A stretch of DNA of 64,000 nt, taken from an uncultured Atopobiaceae bacterium. GTDB lineage: Bacteria > Actinomycetota > Coriobacteriia > Coriobacteriales > Atopobiaceae. The notes below the pieces were generated by a model. The model saw only the letters and a list, made by a program, of their open reading frames with translations. It was not told the origin of the DNA and searched no databases. Each line of letters starts with the position of its first letter. The first letter of the stretch is position 1. A program made the position numbers and the translations under genes. This document shows, piece by piece, positions 26,736 to 36,609 of this stretch. The stretch covers positions 1-64,000 of the forward strand of contig CALUNW010000003.1 in NCBI GenBank assembly GCA_944322145.1, read 5' to 3'.

Positions 26736-26844
26736 GAGACAGCGGGGGCAGGTGCGTGACAATTAGGACAGGTTGAATTGTCACATGCCCTCTATGTGAC
26801 AATTCAACCTGTCCTAATTGTCACGCACCTGCCCCCGCTGTCTC
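26736..26844. repeat. 51-bp-arm perfect nested palindrome, GGACAG family copy 2
   Basis: Two arms of 51 bp (26736-26786 and 26794-26844) are exact complements around a 7-nt loop. The inner part of each arm, GTGACAATT--AATTGTCAC around AGGACAGG, is itself palindromic and matches the copy at 6937-7011. It ends one base from the dnaB stop codon and lies upstream of purA. Confidence 0.92.
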
Positions 26845-26845
26845 G

Positions 26846-28234
26846 CTACTCGTGGAAACTGTCGATCTCGACGAACTTGGTGGATCCGGGCAGGAACGTC
26901 AGCGGGATGTCCGCGAGCGCGCCGGAGCGATTCTTGGCGATGATGAAGGTTGTCTCGTTCATCGCGGGCCGGTCCTCGCGCGCCGCCTCGTCCTCGTTCA
27001 TCGAGCGGTCGAGCAGGGCAACGATGTCCGCGTCCTGCTCGATGGAACCGGACTCTCGCAGGTCCGAGAGCTGCGGGCGCTTGCCGGTGCGGTTCTCGAC
27101 GGTTCGGTTGAGCTGCGAGAGCGCCACGACGGGCACGCCGAGGTCCTTGGCCATGATCTTGATGCCGCGGCTCATCTCCGAGACCTCGGTGGCGCGGCTG
27201 TCGGCGCGGCGCTGGCCGGCGGGAGGAGAGATGAGCTGCAGATAGTCGATGATGACGAGACCGAGCTTCTTGCCGTGCAGTATGCGGCGCGCCTTGGCGC
27301 GGATCTCGGTCACGGTGGTGCCCGGCGTGTCGTCGATCATGATGTCGAGCTGAGAGAGCTCGTTGGTGGCCTGCAGGATCTGCGGCCACTGCTCGTTCCT
27401 GATGCGGGCGGAGCGAATCTCCTGCAGGCCCACGCGAGCGTTTGCCGCCAGCAGGCGCTGCGCAATCTCGACCTTGGACATCTCGAGCGAGAAGAACGCC
27501 ACGCTCGCGCCCTCGAAGGCGGCGTTGGTCATGAGGTTGAGCGCGAAGGAGGTCTTGCCCACGCCGGGGCGCGCGCCGATGACGACCATCTGGCCGGGCC
27601 GCAGGCCGAGCAGACAGTCGTCGATGCGCTTGAAGCCCGTGAGGACGCCGAGCGGGCGGTCGTGGTTGGCGGCGTTGACGCCCAGCTCCTCGTAGAGGTC
27701 GGCCATGATCTCCTCGAGTGACTGCTCGCTGGCGTGGACGTCGCGGTTGGTGACGTCGAGCAGCATCCGCTCAGCGCGGTCCACGACCTCCTTGGTGTCC
27801 TCGGGGGCGTCGTAGGCGAGCGCGGTGATCTGCGCGGAGGCGCTGATCATCTTGCGCAGCGTCGTGTCGCGGTGCAGCATCTCGATGTGGCGACGCCAGC
27901 CGACGAGCGCGAGCGAGTTGTTGCCCAGTCCCAGAAGGAAGCTACGGCCGCCTACGCGCTCGAGCTCGCCCGAGCTCTTGAGGTAGTCTGCGAGTGAGAT
28001 GGTGTCGATCGGCATGTTCTTGTCGAACATCTCGCGCATGGCCGTGAAGACCGTGCGGTTGGAGGGGAAGTAGAAGTCGTCTGGCTCGAGGTCAATGAGG
28101 CACTCCTGCAAGGCCTCGGCAGAGACCATCATCGCCGAGAGGACGGAGGCCTCGGCCTCGGGGTCCTGCGGCATGACTGCGCTCTCGTTCACAGTCATTC
28201 TGGTAGGGTTCACGTCATAGTTGCTCTGCGCCAC
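26846..28234 (-). CDS. dnaB: Replicative DNA helicase
   Basis: Hexameric helicase that unwinds DNA ahead of the fork. The 462 residues comprise an N-terminal DnaB domain (PQDPEAEASVLSAMM), a linker, and a RecA-like domain with Walker A ARPGVGKTS, Walker B VIIDYLQLI, and the SRATEVSEMSRGIK and ALSQLNRTVE motifs. GTG start with a GAGGAGA site. No intein is seen. It lies alone, upstream of a long non-coding repeat region and about 18 kb from dnaA. Confidence 0.95.
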   Translation of the reverse strand: MAQSNYDVNPTRMTVNESAVMPQDPEAEASVLSAMMVSAEALQECLIDLEPDDFYFPSNRTVFTAMREMFDKNMPIDTISLADYLKSSGELERVGGRSFLLGLGNNSLALVGWRRHIEMLHRDTTLRKMISASAQITALAYDAPEDTKEVVDRAERMLLDVTNRDVHASEQSLEEIMADLYEELGVNAANHDRPLGVLTGFKRIDDCLLGLRPGQMVVIGARPGVGKTSFALNLMTNAAFEGASVAFFSLEMSKVEIAQRLLAANARVGLQEIRSARIRNEQWPQILQATNELSQLDIMIDDTPGTTVTEIRAKARRILHGKKLGLVIIDYLQLISPPAGQRRADSRATEVSEMSRGIKIMAKDLGVPVVALSQLNRTVENRTGKRPQLSDLRESGSIEQDADIVALLDRSMNEDEAAREDRPAMNETTFIIAKNRSGALADIPLTFLPGSTKFVEIDSFHE

Positions 28235-28311
28235 GGTCTCTCCTCGGCCTCTCGTTCTTCTCGTCCAATTATGGCATGACCGTCGGGTCCTCAGCTGGTC
28301 TCCACGCGGGG

Positions 28312-28740
28312 CTTAGGAATGTCGCTTCATCCGAGCTGTAGGGGAGTCGATGCTTAAGATTTAGCGCTCGTCCTGAAAAAACTCAGGTGAGCGCTTACGA
28401 ATCCCGCTTTGTCCGCGGCGCAGCGGATGCGCTGCTTAAAAATTCGCTCCTATCCTGAAATAGCAGCAGGCGAGAAGGACGAGGCCTTTCGGACGAAGAA
28501 GCATTCTTAAGCAGCGGCAAGCCCTCGGCCCGAACGGAGCGAGATTCTTAAGCGCGACAATGCCCTGATTCCGGACGAAAGCGAAAACTTAACCGCCTCG
28601 CCGCCCATAGCTCAGACGAAGCGCCTATCCTAAGCACGGCCTAGCGTTTTTCTTGGACGAAGCACATTTCCTAAGCGCCGCAGTGCTCGTGCGCCGGACG
28701 AAGCTGGGTTCCTAAGCGTCGACCGCGCACAAAGTGCCTT
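28312..28740. repeat. Degenerate tandem array with exact 41-bp period
   Basis: The motif CTTAAGC/CCTAAGC begins at 28312, 28353, 28394, 28435, then 28506, 28547, 28588, 28629, 28670 and 28711; every step is 41 bp except 28435 to 28506 (71). In the last six units GGACGAAG (or a close variant) starts exactly 15 bp before it. Consensus of the best units: GGACGAAGC-N5-TTCCTAAGCGC. Between motifs the sequence varies freely. There is no open reading frame; 41 is not a multiple of three. Function unknown. Confidence 0.8.
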
Positions 28741-28821
28741 TGTCAAGGGGTGAAATTCTCTCAGGTAACTCTCAACTATGTCATGTCGAGAAGAACCCCT
28801 GTCTGAGCGGCGCTTTCTCTC

Positions 28822-28883
28822 TTTTCAACGTTTTCAACAACTTTTTCTGCGGTGTCAACGAGGGGTTTTCAACATTATTCCAC
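28822..28883 (+). other. Cluster of DnaA-box-like TTTTCAAC repeats
   Basis: TTTTCAACG (28822), TTTTCAACA (28831), TGTCAACG (28853), TTTTCAACA (28866) and TTATTCCAC (28875) lie in an AT-rich patch. Matching words (TTTTCAACA, TTATCAACA, TTTTCGACA, TTATCTACA) occur around dnaA. It may titrate or respond to DnaA; this is inference. Confidence 0.4.
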
Positions 28884-28990
28884 GTTCCCCGGCGCAGCCA
28901 AACGCTCGTACGGATAACGTTTTTTACGGTCCGAAAAATGTCACAGGGTGCACAAACGCGCAGGTAAATTACCTAATTTCGTGCGAGCTA

Positions 28991-29029
28991 AAAAAGCGGG
29001 CCCCAGCTGCTGCGCACTGCTGGGGCCCG
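28991..29029 (-). terminator. Rho-independent terminator of the rpsF-rplI operon
   Basis: CGGGCCCCAGC and GCTGGGGCCCG pair over 11 bp; on the minus strand the stem is followed by CUUUUUUAG. It lies 80 nt past the rplI stop. Confidence 0.85.
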
Positions 29030-29108
29030 TTCCTTACGCTTTCCTGACCTGCGGTTATTGTAGAAACACGCAGGTAAAGCAAGGGAGCGTTGAAAAGTGC
29101 CTTAAGCC

Positions 29109-29636
29109 TTACTCGGCGACCTCGGCGGTCTCGGCCTCGACGGCCTCCTCGGTCTCGACGGCCTCGGCCTCCTCCTCGACGATCTCCTCCTCGGTCACGC
29201 CGACGAGGACGTTGACCGTAGCGGAGATCTCGCGATAGAGGTTGACCTCGACGGCGTGCTTGCCGGAGGTCTTGATGTTGTTGCCACGTCCGACGCGCTT
29301 GCGGTCGACCTCGACGCCGAGCTGGGCCTGGATGGCCTCGGCGATCTGGGCGGGGGTGACGGAGCCGAAGAGCTGGCCCTCCTCGCCGATCTTGGCGTCA
29401 ACGGTCACAGACTTGCCGTCGAGAGCGGCCTTGGTGGCCTCGGCGGAGGCGATGCGCTCGGCCTCGCGCTTCTCGATGTTGTGACGACGCTCCTCGAGCT
29501 GCTTGATGTTGCCCGGGGTGGCAGGCTGGGCGATCTTGTTGGGGAACAGGAAGTTCTCCGCAAAGCCCTGAGCGACGTCGACGATGTCGCCCTCGCCGCC
29601 CTTGCCCCGAAGCTCACCCAAGAGGATGACTTTCAT
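29109..29636 (-). CDS. rplI: 50S ribosomal protein L9
   Basis: Binds 23S rRNA domain V and restrains translational slippage. The 175 residues begin MKVILLGELRGKGGEGDIVDVAQGFAENFL, the L9 signature (residues 1-45), then a long central helix and the C-terminal domain (about 75-148). It ends in an unusual Glu-rich tail of about 25 residues (EEEIVEEEAEAVETEEAVE), longer than the usual 150. GAAGGAG site before the ATG. Last gene of rpsF-ssb-rpsR-DUF2232-rplI. Confidence 0.96.
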   Translation of the reverse strand: MKVILLGELRGKGGEGDIVDVAQGFAENFLFPNKIAQPATPGNIKQLEERRHNIEKREAERIASAEATKAALDGKSVTVDAKIGEEGQLFGSVTPAQIAEAIQAQLGVEVDRKRVGRGNNIKTSGKHAVEVNLYREISATVNVLVGVTEEEIVEEEAEAVETEEAVEAETAEVAE

Positions 29637-29651
29637 GGGATACTCCTTCGG

Positions 29652-30719
29652 TCAGCCGGCCTGAACCGGCTCCTTGCCTTGGTTCGCGGGATTCTCCTCG
29701 TCAGAGCCGCCCCTGCCCAGATGGCGGAAGTTGGCCCAGACGTCAAAGACGCCCGCGACGGTCAAAACGACGAACTGCACTTCGAGATAGAGCGCGAGCG
29801 CCCCCAGAAGGACCTTGGGGAGCGGCCCCATGCCCTTGCTGCGCATGAGCCACGCGAGAACCGCGAGGCCCTGCACCGCAAACGCAAACCTCAGCGTCAT
29901 GGCCATGTTGGCCGAGACCACGAGCAGCGCCTGCGGGGCCGCCGGGACGGTGAGCGCCACGGCGAGCGCGGCGGCCGTCGCCACGAGGAACGCGACGACC
30001 CAGAGGGGCACGTCGTAGGCGTCCAGGGACGGCACCTGTCGTCCCCGCTCCCCGAGGGGAGCCTTGGCGAGCCTCAGGCCAACGTGCGCGCTCGCGCCCT
30101 CGGCGAAGCCGACGGCGACGTACGTGACGGGCCAAAAGAGCTCGATGAGCGACGCCACCGACTCGATCTGAACGGCCGCTGCGGGCGAGGCCTCGAGAAA
30201 TGCCTGCTTGTAGGCATCTATGAGAGACATCATCGTCGCGCTGAGCGTAGTGCCGTTCAGGGCGGAGAAGACTGCGTCCGCCCCGAGGTGCGCGGCCGAG
30301 ATCGCCGCCACCGCGAGGATGCTGCCGCCTGTCGTGAGGCGACCCGCCCAGAAGGCGCCCGCCACCACGAGCCCGGAGAGGCCCGTTATGACGGCGCTCG
30401 CAAGGGAGGCCATCCCCAGAGGGATGCTCACCGCCGCCGCTGCCGCTGCGACCAGTGCCGCTCCGGGCACGAGGCCGCGCATCCCCCCGCATGCCGCGGA
30501 CAGAGCGAGTCCGTAGGCGACGAGCGCAGGGGCCAGGACGGAGGTCGACGTGGCGGACAGCGCTCCGCCGATCGCGCAGACGATGAGGGCCTTGGGAAGC
30601 GCGCGGGCCAGACGCCCGTCGTCCCCGTCGCCCGTCGGGACGATGCCCCGTCGGTCGGCGTCCTCGAAGCGACCGTTGCCTGTCGCAGGCCGGTCGTTGT
30701 TGGACCATGCACCCATCAT
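29652..30719 (-). CDS. DUF2232/YybS-like multi-pass membrane protein
   Basis: 355 residues with a hydrophilic N-tail of about 40 residues and roughly eight membrane helices. In Firmicutes a YybS (DUF2232) gene sits at this same place between rpsR and rplI, and the hydrophobic profile agrees; function is unknown even there. The start is uncertain: two adjacent ATGs (30719 and 30716) with only a weak AGAAGAGC site, so coupling to rpsR is likely. The stop lies 16 nt before rplI. Confidence 0.7.
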   Translation of the reverse strand: MMGAWSNNDRPATGNGRFEDADRRGIVPTGDGDDGRLARALPKALIVCAIGGALSATSTSVLAPALVAYGLALSAACGGMRGLVPGAALVAAAAAAVSIPLGMASLASAVITGLSGLVVAGAFWAGRLTTGGSILAVAAISAAHLGADAVFSALNGTTLSATMMSLIDAYKQAFLEASPAAAVQIESVASLIELFWPVTYVAVGFAEGASAHVGLRLAKAPLGERGRQVPSLDAYDVPLWVVAFLVATAAALAVALTVPAAPQALLVVSANMAMTLRFAFAVQGLAVLAWLMRSKGMGPLPKVLLGALALYLEVQFVVLTVAGVFDVWANFRHLGRGGSDEENPANQGKEPVQAG

Positions 30720-30748
30720 GCGCGCGCTCTTCTCACGTGCTCGGTGCC

Positions 30749-31021
30749 CTAACCGCGGTTACGGCCGCCGCGGCTGGAGACCACGGGGACGGTGTAGGGC
30801 AAAAGCGCCATCTCACGGGCGCGCTTGATGGCAAGCGCGATGTCGTGCTGGTGCTGCGTGCAGGCGCCAGTGACGCGGCGCGGCTTGATCTTGCCGCGGT
30901 CGGTCATGTACTTGCGGAGGAGCTGCACATCCTTGTAGTCGATGTACTCGGTCTCCTCCTTGCAGAACTGGCAGTACTTGCGACGCGGCTGGCGCTGAAA
31001 ATCCTGCTTCTGCTGAGCCAT
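30749..31021 (-). CDS. rpsR: 30S ribosomal protein S18
   Basis: Small-subunit protein that pairs with S6 on the platform. The 90 residues show KYCQFCKEE (a zinc-type CxxC form of S18), the [24 protein letters not shown] core and [26 protein letters not shown] site before the ATG. Lies after ssb in the classical rpsF-ssb-rpsR order. Confidence 0.97.
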   Translation of the reverse strand: MAQQKQDFQRQPRRKYCQFCKEETEYIDYKDVQLLRKYMTDRGKIKPRRVTGACTQHQHDIALAIKRAREMALLPYTVPVVSSRGGRNRG

Positions 31022-31062
31022 GTCTTGTTGCCTTTCTGTGGGCGGCCGAAAGCCGCCGATGA

Positions 31063-31602
31063 TTAGAACGGGATGTCCTCGTCGTAGACGTCAGCCGACG
31101 GCGGGGCCTGGACGGGCGCGGGCGCCGGAGCGGCAAAGCCACCCTGGGGCGCAGCTGCCATCGGCGCCGCGGCGACGGGGGCGGAGTAGGCCGGGGCCTG
31201 CTGGAAGGCGGCTCCGCCGGTCTGCTGGAAGGCGCCGGCGTCCTGCTGGAACGCGCCGCCTCCCTGCTGATTCCTCGAGCTGAGGAACTCCACCTCGTCG
31301 ACGACGACCTCAAGCTTGCTGCGACGCCCGCCGTCCTTGCTCTCCCAGGAGCTGTAGCGAAGCTTGCCCTCGAGGGCGACCTTCGCTCCCTTGGAGAGGA
31401 AGCGGGACAGGGGTTCGGCGCGCGCGCCGAACACCACGCAGTCAACGTAGTTGGGGTAGTCCTCCCACTCGCCCGACTGCGGGTTGCGACGACGGTCGTT
31501 CACGGCCACGCCGAACGAGAGGATCTGCGTCCCGCTGCCGGTGACCCTGAGCTCGGGGTCCCTGGTGAGGTTGCCCGAGATGTTGACCCTGTTGATGCTC
31601 AT
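31063..31602 (-). CDS. ssb: Single-stranded DNA-binding protein
   Basis: Coats single-stranded DNA in replication and repair. 179 residues: an OB-fold (1-105, starting [19 protein letters not shown]), a Gln/Ala/Pro-rich flexible linker (about 115-165, with repeated QQ-AFQQ), and the acidic tip DEDIPF that recruits partner proteins. Located between rpsF and rpsR as in many bacteria. Confidence 0.97.
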   Translation of the reverse strand: MSINRVNISGNLTRDPELRVTGSGTQILSFGVAVNDRRRNPQSGEWEDYPNYVDCVVFGARAEPLSRFLSKGAKVALEGKLRYSSWESKDGGRRSKLEVVVDEVEFLSSRNQQGGGAFQQDAGAFQQTGGAAFQQAPAYSAPVAAAPMAAAPQGGFAAPAPAPVQAPPSADVYDEDIPF

Positions 31603-31650
31603 GTCCTCACTCCCTCTCTCCTGCGGGCAGCGCTGCCCGCACGTCCATGC

Positions 31651-31941
31651 CTAGTCCTTGTCGACGCGGCGCACGACCATGTGGCGCTTGACGGCGTCGT
31701 TGATGCGCAGAACTCGGTCGAGCTCGGCGATCGTCGTGGGATCTGCATGGAAGTTGATGAGGGTGTAATCGCCCTCCGTGAGGTCGTCGATCTCAAAGGC
31801 GAGCTTGCGCTTGCCCCAGTCCTCGACGCTGTCGACCGTGCCGTTCTCGCCGAGAGCGACTTCGATGCGCTTCATGACAGCAGCGCGCGTCTCCTCGTTG
31901 CAAGTGGGGTCGACAAAGTACAGCAGTTCATAGGCCTTCAT
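31651..31941 (-). CDS. rpsF: 30S ribosomal protein S6
   Basis: 96 residues starting MKAYELLYFVDPTCNEETRA and ending in HMVVRRVDKD; the RNA-binding and S18-binding faces are typical. A strong GAGGAGGTGACC site precedes the ATG. First gene of the rpsF-ssb-rpsR-DUF2232-rplI operon; a hairpin in the leader may serve S6:S18 feedback. Confidence 0.97.
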   Translation of the reverse strand: MKAYELLYFVDPTCNEETRAAVMKRIEVALGENGTVDSVEDWGKRKLAFEIDDLTEGDYTLINFHADPTTIAELDRVLRINDAVKRHMVVRRVDKD

Positions 31942-31965
31942 GTGGTCACCTCCTCTGGGCTAGTG

Positions 31966-31996
31966 GCCCCGAGTCGTGAAGGTTTGCGCCCGGGGC
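31966..31996 (-). promoter_or_regulatory. Leader hairpin of rpsF (possible S6:S18 control element)
   Basis: GCCCCG and CGGGGC pair around a 19-nt loop in the RNA leader, 10-15 nt before the rpsF ribosome binding site. S6:S18 feedback through a leader hairpin is established in other bacteria; whether this stem carries the required CCG bulge was not resolved. Confidence 0.35.
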
Positions 31997-32015
31997 AGGA
32001 AAGGTTCGGCGAAGC

Positions 32016-32021
32016 ATCATA
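32016..32021 (-). promoter_or_regulatory. -10 box of the rpsF operon
   Basis: TATGAT on the minus strand, 75 nt before the rpsF start. The -35 region is poor. The rest of the 317-bp gap 31942-32258 holds no gene I can support. Confidence 0.45.
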
Positions 32022-32194
32022 CCACAGAATTGCTCCTACCTGCGAAAATCTTCCATGAGCCCACAGCAAGCGTAGCCCACGCAGCGCGCGCGGAGCCGCA
32101 TCGGAGCTTGCGGGGAGCTTTCACCTGCAGGAAGTCCCATTGGACTCCCACACAAAGCGCCCGCTAAGAAGAGCGCGTAGGCCGCACGCCCTCA

Positions 32195-32218
32195 CGGGAC
32201 CTTCATAGAAAGGTCCCG
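32195..32218 (-). terminator. Hairpin after the 32.3-33.3 kb membrane gene
   Basis: CGGGACCTT and AAGGTCCCG form a 9-bp stem with a 6-nt loop, 41 nt past the stop codon. No U-tract is present. Confidence 0.45.
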
Positions 32219-32258
32219 GAACCACATCATCTCTCCACGAGAGGGTCGCCCGGACGAC

Positions 32259-33251
32259 CTAGCGGCTCTCGTCGATCACCGGGCCGTCATCTGCCGTACC
32301 GGGGTGAGCGGGGGAGCCCTGGGGGTCGTCGTTCTTCTCGGCATCTTGGTCCGCCGGGACCGAGGAGGACGCGAGCTGAGGCATCTCCTGCGCGCCACCC
32401 TGGTCGCGCGGATCGGAGACCGGCGTTGGAAGCGGGTCCTCGTCGCGACCCCACGAGGGGACGTCGAACTGACGCATCCACAGCCCGACGGCGGTATGGC
32501 CGAGGAGCGTCAGGACGGTGGCGAGGAAGAAGTCGACCAGCAGGAGCACCACCAGCGCGGGGCCGAGCGAGGACAGCAGCGACGCGATGAGCTGCAAAAC
32601 GAGCAGCACCCCCATGTCGCCGGACAGCACCGAGCCGAACTCGTAGACGTAGCTCATGAACCAGACGAGGTGGGGGACGGCCGAGGCCAGGCACACCATG
32701 CCGACCAGCGTGGTCGCGATGCCCATGACCGCGCCGCCCGCGAGCATGAGGCCCGTCACGCGCAGCAGGCCCATCGGGTCATGACGCACCATCTGCCAGA
32801 TGGTGCGGACGCGCAGGCCGGCGCCAATCTTCTGGTAGATCGTGGCGCGCAGCGACGCCACCATCATGACCACCGCGTAGACGAACGACGCGAAGACCCA
32901 TATGAGAGACACCAGGGCTCCGATGAGAGGCAGCGCCTCGGCGAGCGCGATGACCACGCCGGAGACGATGCCCCACACAAGCATCACCACAAAGCCGCGC
33001 CAGCCGCTCTTGATGCAGGCGCCCACGTCGACGCCCCGCTGCTTGGGGGCGGCGTTGACGTTCCACGCCGTGAGGCGCGCCCACTCGAGCGCGTAGCCCA
33101 GGACGCCGAGCGCGCCGACTATGGGCACGAGAAGGGAGACCGTCATGAGCAGCACGGGCTTCACCCAGCCGCGGTCGCGCGTGAGCAGCGCCCATGAGCG
33201 GGCGAAGTAGCGGTCGCGGCGGAATCCCTCGAGTTCGTCGTCAGAAAGCAT
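32259..33251 (-). CDS. Multi-pass membrane protein (DUF4013-like)
   Basis: 330 residues. The N-terminus MLSDDELEGFRRDRYFARSW is cytoplasmic, followed by about six hydrophobic segments (35-60, 90-115, 120-145, 185-210, 235-260 among them) and a charged, Pro-rich C-tail of about 70 residues. The pattern and the GVDVGACIKSGWRGFVV segment resemble DUF4013 proteins of unknown function. The start is the ATG with AAGGGA upstream; the 14-residue extension to 33293 is less likely. Downstream of two tRNA-Ser genes. Confidence 0.65.
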   Translation of the reverse strand: MLSDDELEGFRRDRYFARSWALLTRDRGWVKPVLLMTVSLLVPIVGALGVLGYALEWARLTAWNVNAAPKQRGVDVGACIKSGWRGFVVMLVWGIVSGVVIALAEALPLIGALVSLIWVFASFVYAVVMMVASLRATIYQKIGAGLRVRTIWQMVRHDPMGLLRVTGLMLAGGAVMGIATTLVGMVCLASAVPHLVWFMSYVYEFGSVLSGDMGVLLVLQLIASLLSSLGPALVVLLLVDFFLATVLTLLGHTAVGLWMRQFDVPSWGRDEDPLPTPVSDPRDQGGAQEMPQLASSSVPADQDAEKNDDPQGSPAHPGTADDGPVIDESR

Positions 33252-33327
33252 GAGAGTCCCTTCTTGCGCTTGGCGTGACGCCCACGATAACAAAAAACCG
33301 GCCCGAGAGGACCGGTCTTGGCTTCAA

Positions 33328-33417
33328 TGGCGGAGGAGGAGGGATTCGAACCCTCGTACCCCCGAAGGGGTAAACGGTTTTCGAGACCGCCGCATTCAAC
33401 CACTCTGCCACCCCTCC
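33328..33417 (-). tRNA. tRNA-Ser (CGA anticodon)
   Basis: 90 nt including encoded CCA. The acceptor stem GGAGGGG pairs with CTCCTCC-type 3' end, the anticodon loop reads CTCGAAA, a long variable arm (ACCCCTTCGGGGGT) marks the serine type, and the T arm GGGTTCGAATCCC is canonical. Reads UCG codons. Confidence 0.92.
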
Positions 33418-33427
33418 GTAAGGGTGA

Positions 33428-33449
33428 CGTGGCGCCCGAAGGCGCCACG
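33428..33449. other. UUCG-type hairpin between the two tRNA-Ser genes
   Basis: CGTGGCGCC and GGCGCCACG pair perfectly over 9 bp with a 4-nt loop (UUCG on the minus strand). Without a U-tract it is more likely a processing or stability hairpin than a terminator. Confidence 0.5.
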
Positions 33450-33458
33450 AGTAAGTTC

Positions 33459-33549
33459 TGGCGGAGAGTCAGGGATTTGAACCCTGGAGACGCTTTAGGC
33501 GCCTACACGATTTCCAATCGTGCTCCTTCGGCCACTCGGACAACTCTCC
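33459..33549 (-). tRNA. tRNA-Ser (GGA anticodon)
   Basis: 91 nt including CCA. The acceptor GGAGAGT pairs with ACTCTCC; the anticodon loop is TTGGAAA; a long variable arm and T arm GGGTTCAAATCCC follow. Reads UCC/UCU codons. Confidence 0.92.
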
Positions 33550-33674
33550 ATGTGAAGGTGCAGCGGTCAGTATAGCGTATTCCTCTTCGATGGGAAAGAC
33601 TTTTTCTTTGCGACTACTGCGGCGCCCTAAACTGTCACAATGAACCACGGTGTCGAGAAGAACGAGGAGCGCGC

Positions 33675-34406
33675 GTGTTAGACATCTTTGCCACCTACAG
33701 CCCGGAAATCGCTGCCGTCTCGCTTCCCACATGGGTCGACTTGGCGTCGGTGGTGGTGGGCTCGGCGGGCGGCGTCATGGTCGCGCGGTCGCGACACCTC
33801 GATGCCGTCGGCTTCGTGGGGCTGGCTCTCCTGTGCGGCCTCGGCGGGGGCCTCATTCGCGACGTCATGATGCAGGTCGGTCGCATCTATATGCTGACCT
33901 CGCCGTTTGCCATTCCTGTGAGCGTGGCCACGGGTCTTGTCGCCTTCCTGTTTCCCCAGCCGCTCGACCGCGCGAGCAACCTGCTCGAGTGGCTCGACAT
34001 CATGGCGGTGGCCCTCTTTGCGCTGGTGGGCACCGACAAGGCCATCGTCCACGGGTTCTACCCGGCGTCGTGTGTGCTCATGGGCATCATGACCGGCGTC
34101 GGGGGCGGCATGCTGCGCGACGTCTTTCTCGGCGAGGTGCCGCGCATCTTCCAGAAGTCCAACCTCTACGCCGTGTGCGCCCTGGCGGGCGGCGTCGTGT
34201 ACTACCTCGCGGTGGTGTGCTGCTCGGTCAACAAGCTCTGGGGCTCGGTCCTGTGCCTCGCGGTCACCATCGGGCTGCGCCGCTGGTCGCTGCGCTACAA
34301 CGTGCAGACCCCGGCCGACGTTGACCTGGGACCGCGCGTGGTCGCCCCCGTGCGCCGCGCCGCCCGCCACGTCCGCGTGACCCGCTGGCGCGCCGGCAAG
34401 AAGTGA
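33675..34406 (+). CDS. TRIC-type cation channel / UPF0126 membrane protein
   Basis: 243 residues with seven membrane helices built as two repeats of the UPF0126 unit: GLALLCGLGGGLIRDVMM near residue 55 and GIMTGVGGGMLRDVFLGEVP near residue 145. The paired GxGGGxxRD motifs are the hallmark of the trimeric intracellular cation channel family. GTG start chosen for a GAGGAG site 6 nt upstream. It is a lone plus-strand gene; a long palindrome begins 3 nt after the stop codon. Confidence 0.88.
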   Translation: MLDIFATYSPEIAAVSLPTWVDLASVVVGSAGGVMVARSRHLDAVGFVGLALLCGLGGGLIRDVMMQVGRIYMLTSPFAIPVSVATGLVAFLFPQPLDRASNLLEWLDIMAVALFALVGTDKAIVHGFYPASCVLMGIMTGVGGGMLRDVFLGEVPRIFQKSNLYAVCALAGGVVYYLAVVCCSVNKLWGSVLCLAVTIGLRRWSLRYNVQTPADVDLGPRVVAPVRRAARHVRVTRWRAGKK

Positions 34407-34409
34407 CCC

Positions 34410-34492
34410 GCAGTGGCCCAAATAGGGACAGGATACTTTTGGGTCATAAAGAACATGACCCAAAAGTATCCTGTCCCTATTTGGGCCACTGC
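34410..34492. repeat. Nested palindrome, GGACAG family copy 3
   Basis: Perfect 38-bp arms (34410-34447 and 34455-34492) with a 7-nt loop. Each arm holds CCCAAAT--GGGACAGG--TTTTGGG, so the arm is itself partly palindromic. Nearly the same element lies at 59500-59594. Confidence 0.9.
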
Positions 34493-34504
34493 CCCCATCC
34501 GGGT

Positions 34505-34539
34505 CAAAAAGCGCGCCGAGAAGATCTTTCTTCTCGGCG
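34505..34539 (-). terminator. Rho-independent terminator of typA
   Basis: CGCCGAGAAG and CTTCTCGGCG pair over 10 bp with a 6-nt loop; on the minus strand CGCUUUUUGAC follows. It lies 17 nt past the typA stop. Confidence 0.85.
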
Positions 34540-34555
34540 TGCCTCTTTGATGTGG

Positions 34556-36394
<1,839 letters not shown>

Positions 36395-36504
36395 ATGTCC
36401 CTCTCGCTCTGTTGCAGCCGAATTATTCGGTGACCGGTGCATTATACAGCGCAGACGGGAGTTGATGGGGAACTTTGCGCAGCTCACTGCATCTACAGGA
36501 GGCG

Positions 36505-36609
36505 TCTGTGAATTGGGGTCGTGTTTTTTCGTGCAGACCGTTTGGGACAGGTTTCTATAAAACCTGTCCCAAACGGTCTGCACGAAAAAACACGACCCCA
36601 ATTCACAGA
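36505..36609. repeat. Long palindrome, GGACAG family copy 4
   Basis: Perfect 50-bp arms (36505-36554 and 36560-36609) with a 5-nt loop; GGGACAGG sits next to the loop. The right arm contains the TGA stop codon (36603-36605) of the neighbouring gene. Its arms are not clearly self-palindromic, unlike the other copies. Confidence 0.9.

Noticed and set aside
28312-28740. CRISPR array
   Set aside because: The conserved parts are only about 8 and 7 bases per 41-bp unit and drift; there are no long identical repeats, and no cas genes.
28734-29047. Small plus-strand reading frames between the 41-bp array and rplI
   Set aside because: No ribosome sites, no domain similarity, and they run across a clear terminator and repeats.
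34410-34492. An ordinary terminator for the TRIC gene
   Set aside because: Arms of 38 bp without a U-tract, and a near-identical element 25 kb away, indicate a repeat family rather than a simple terminator.
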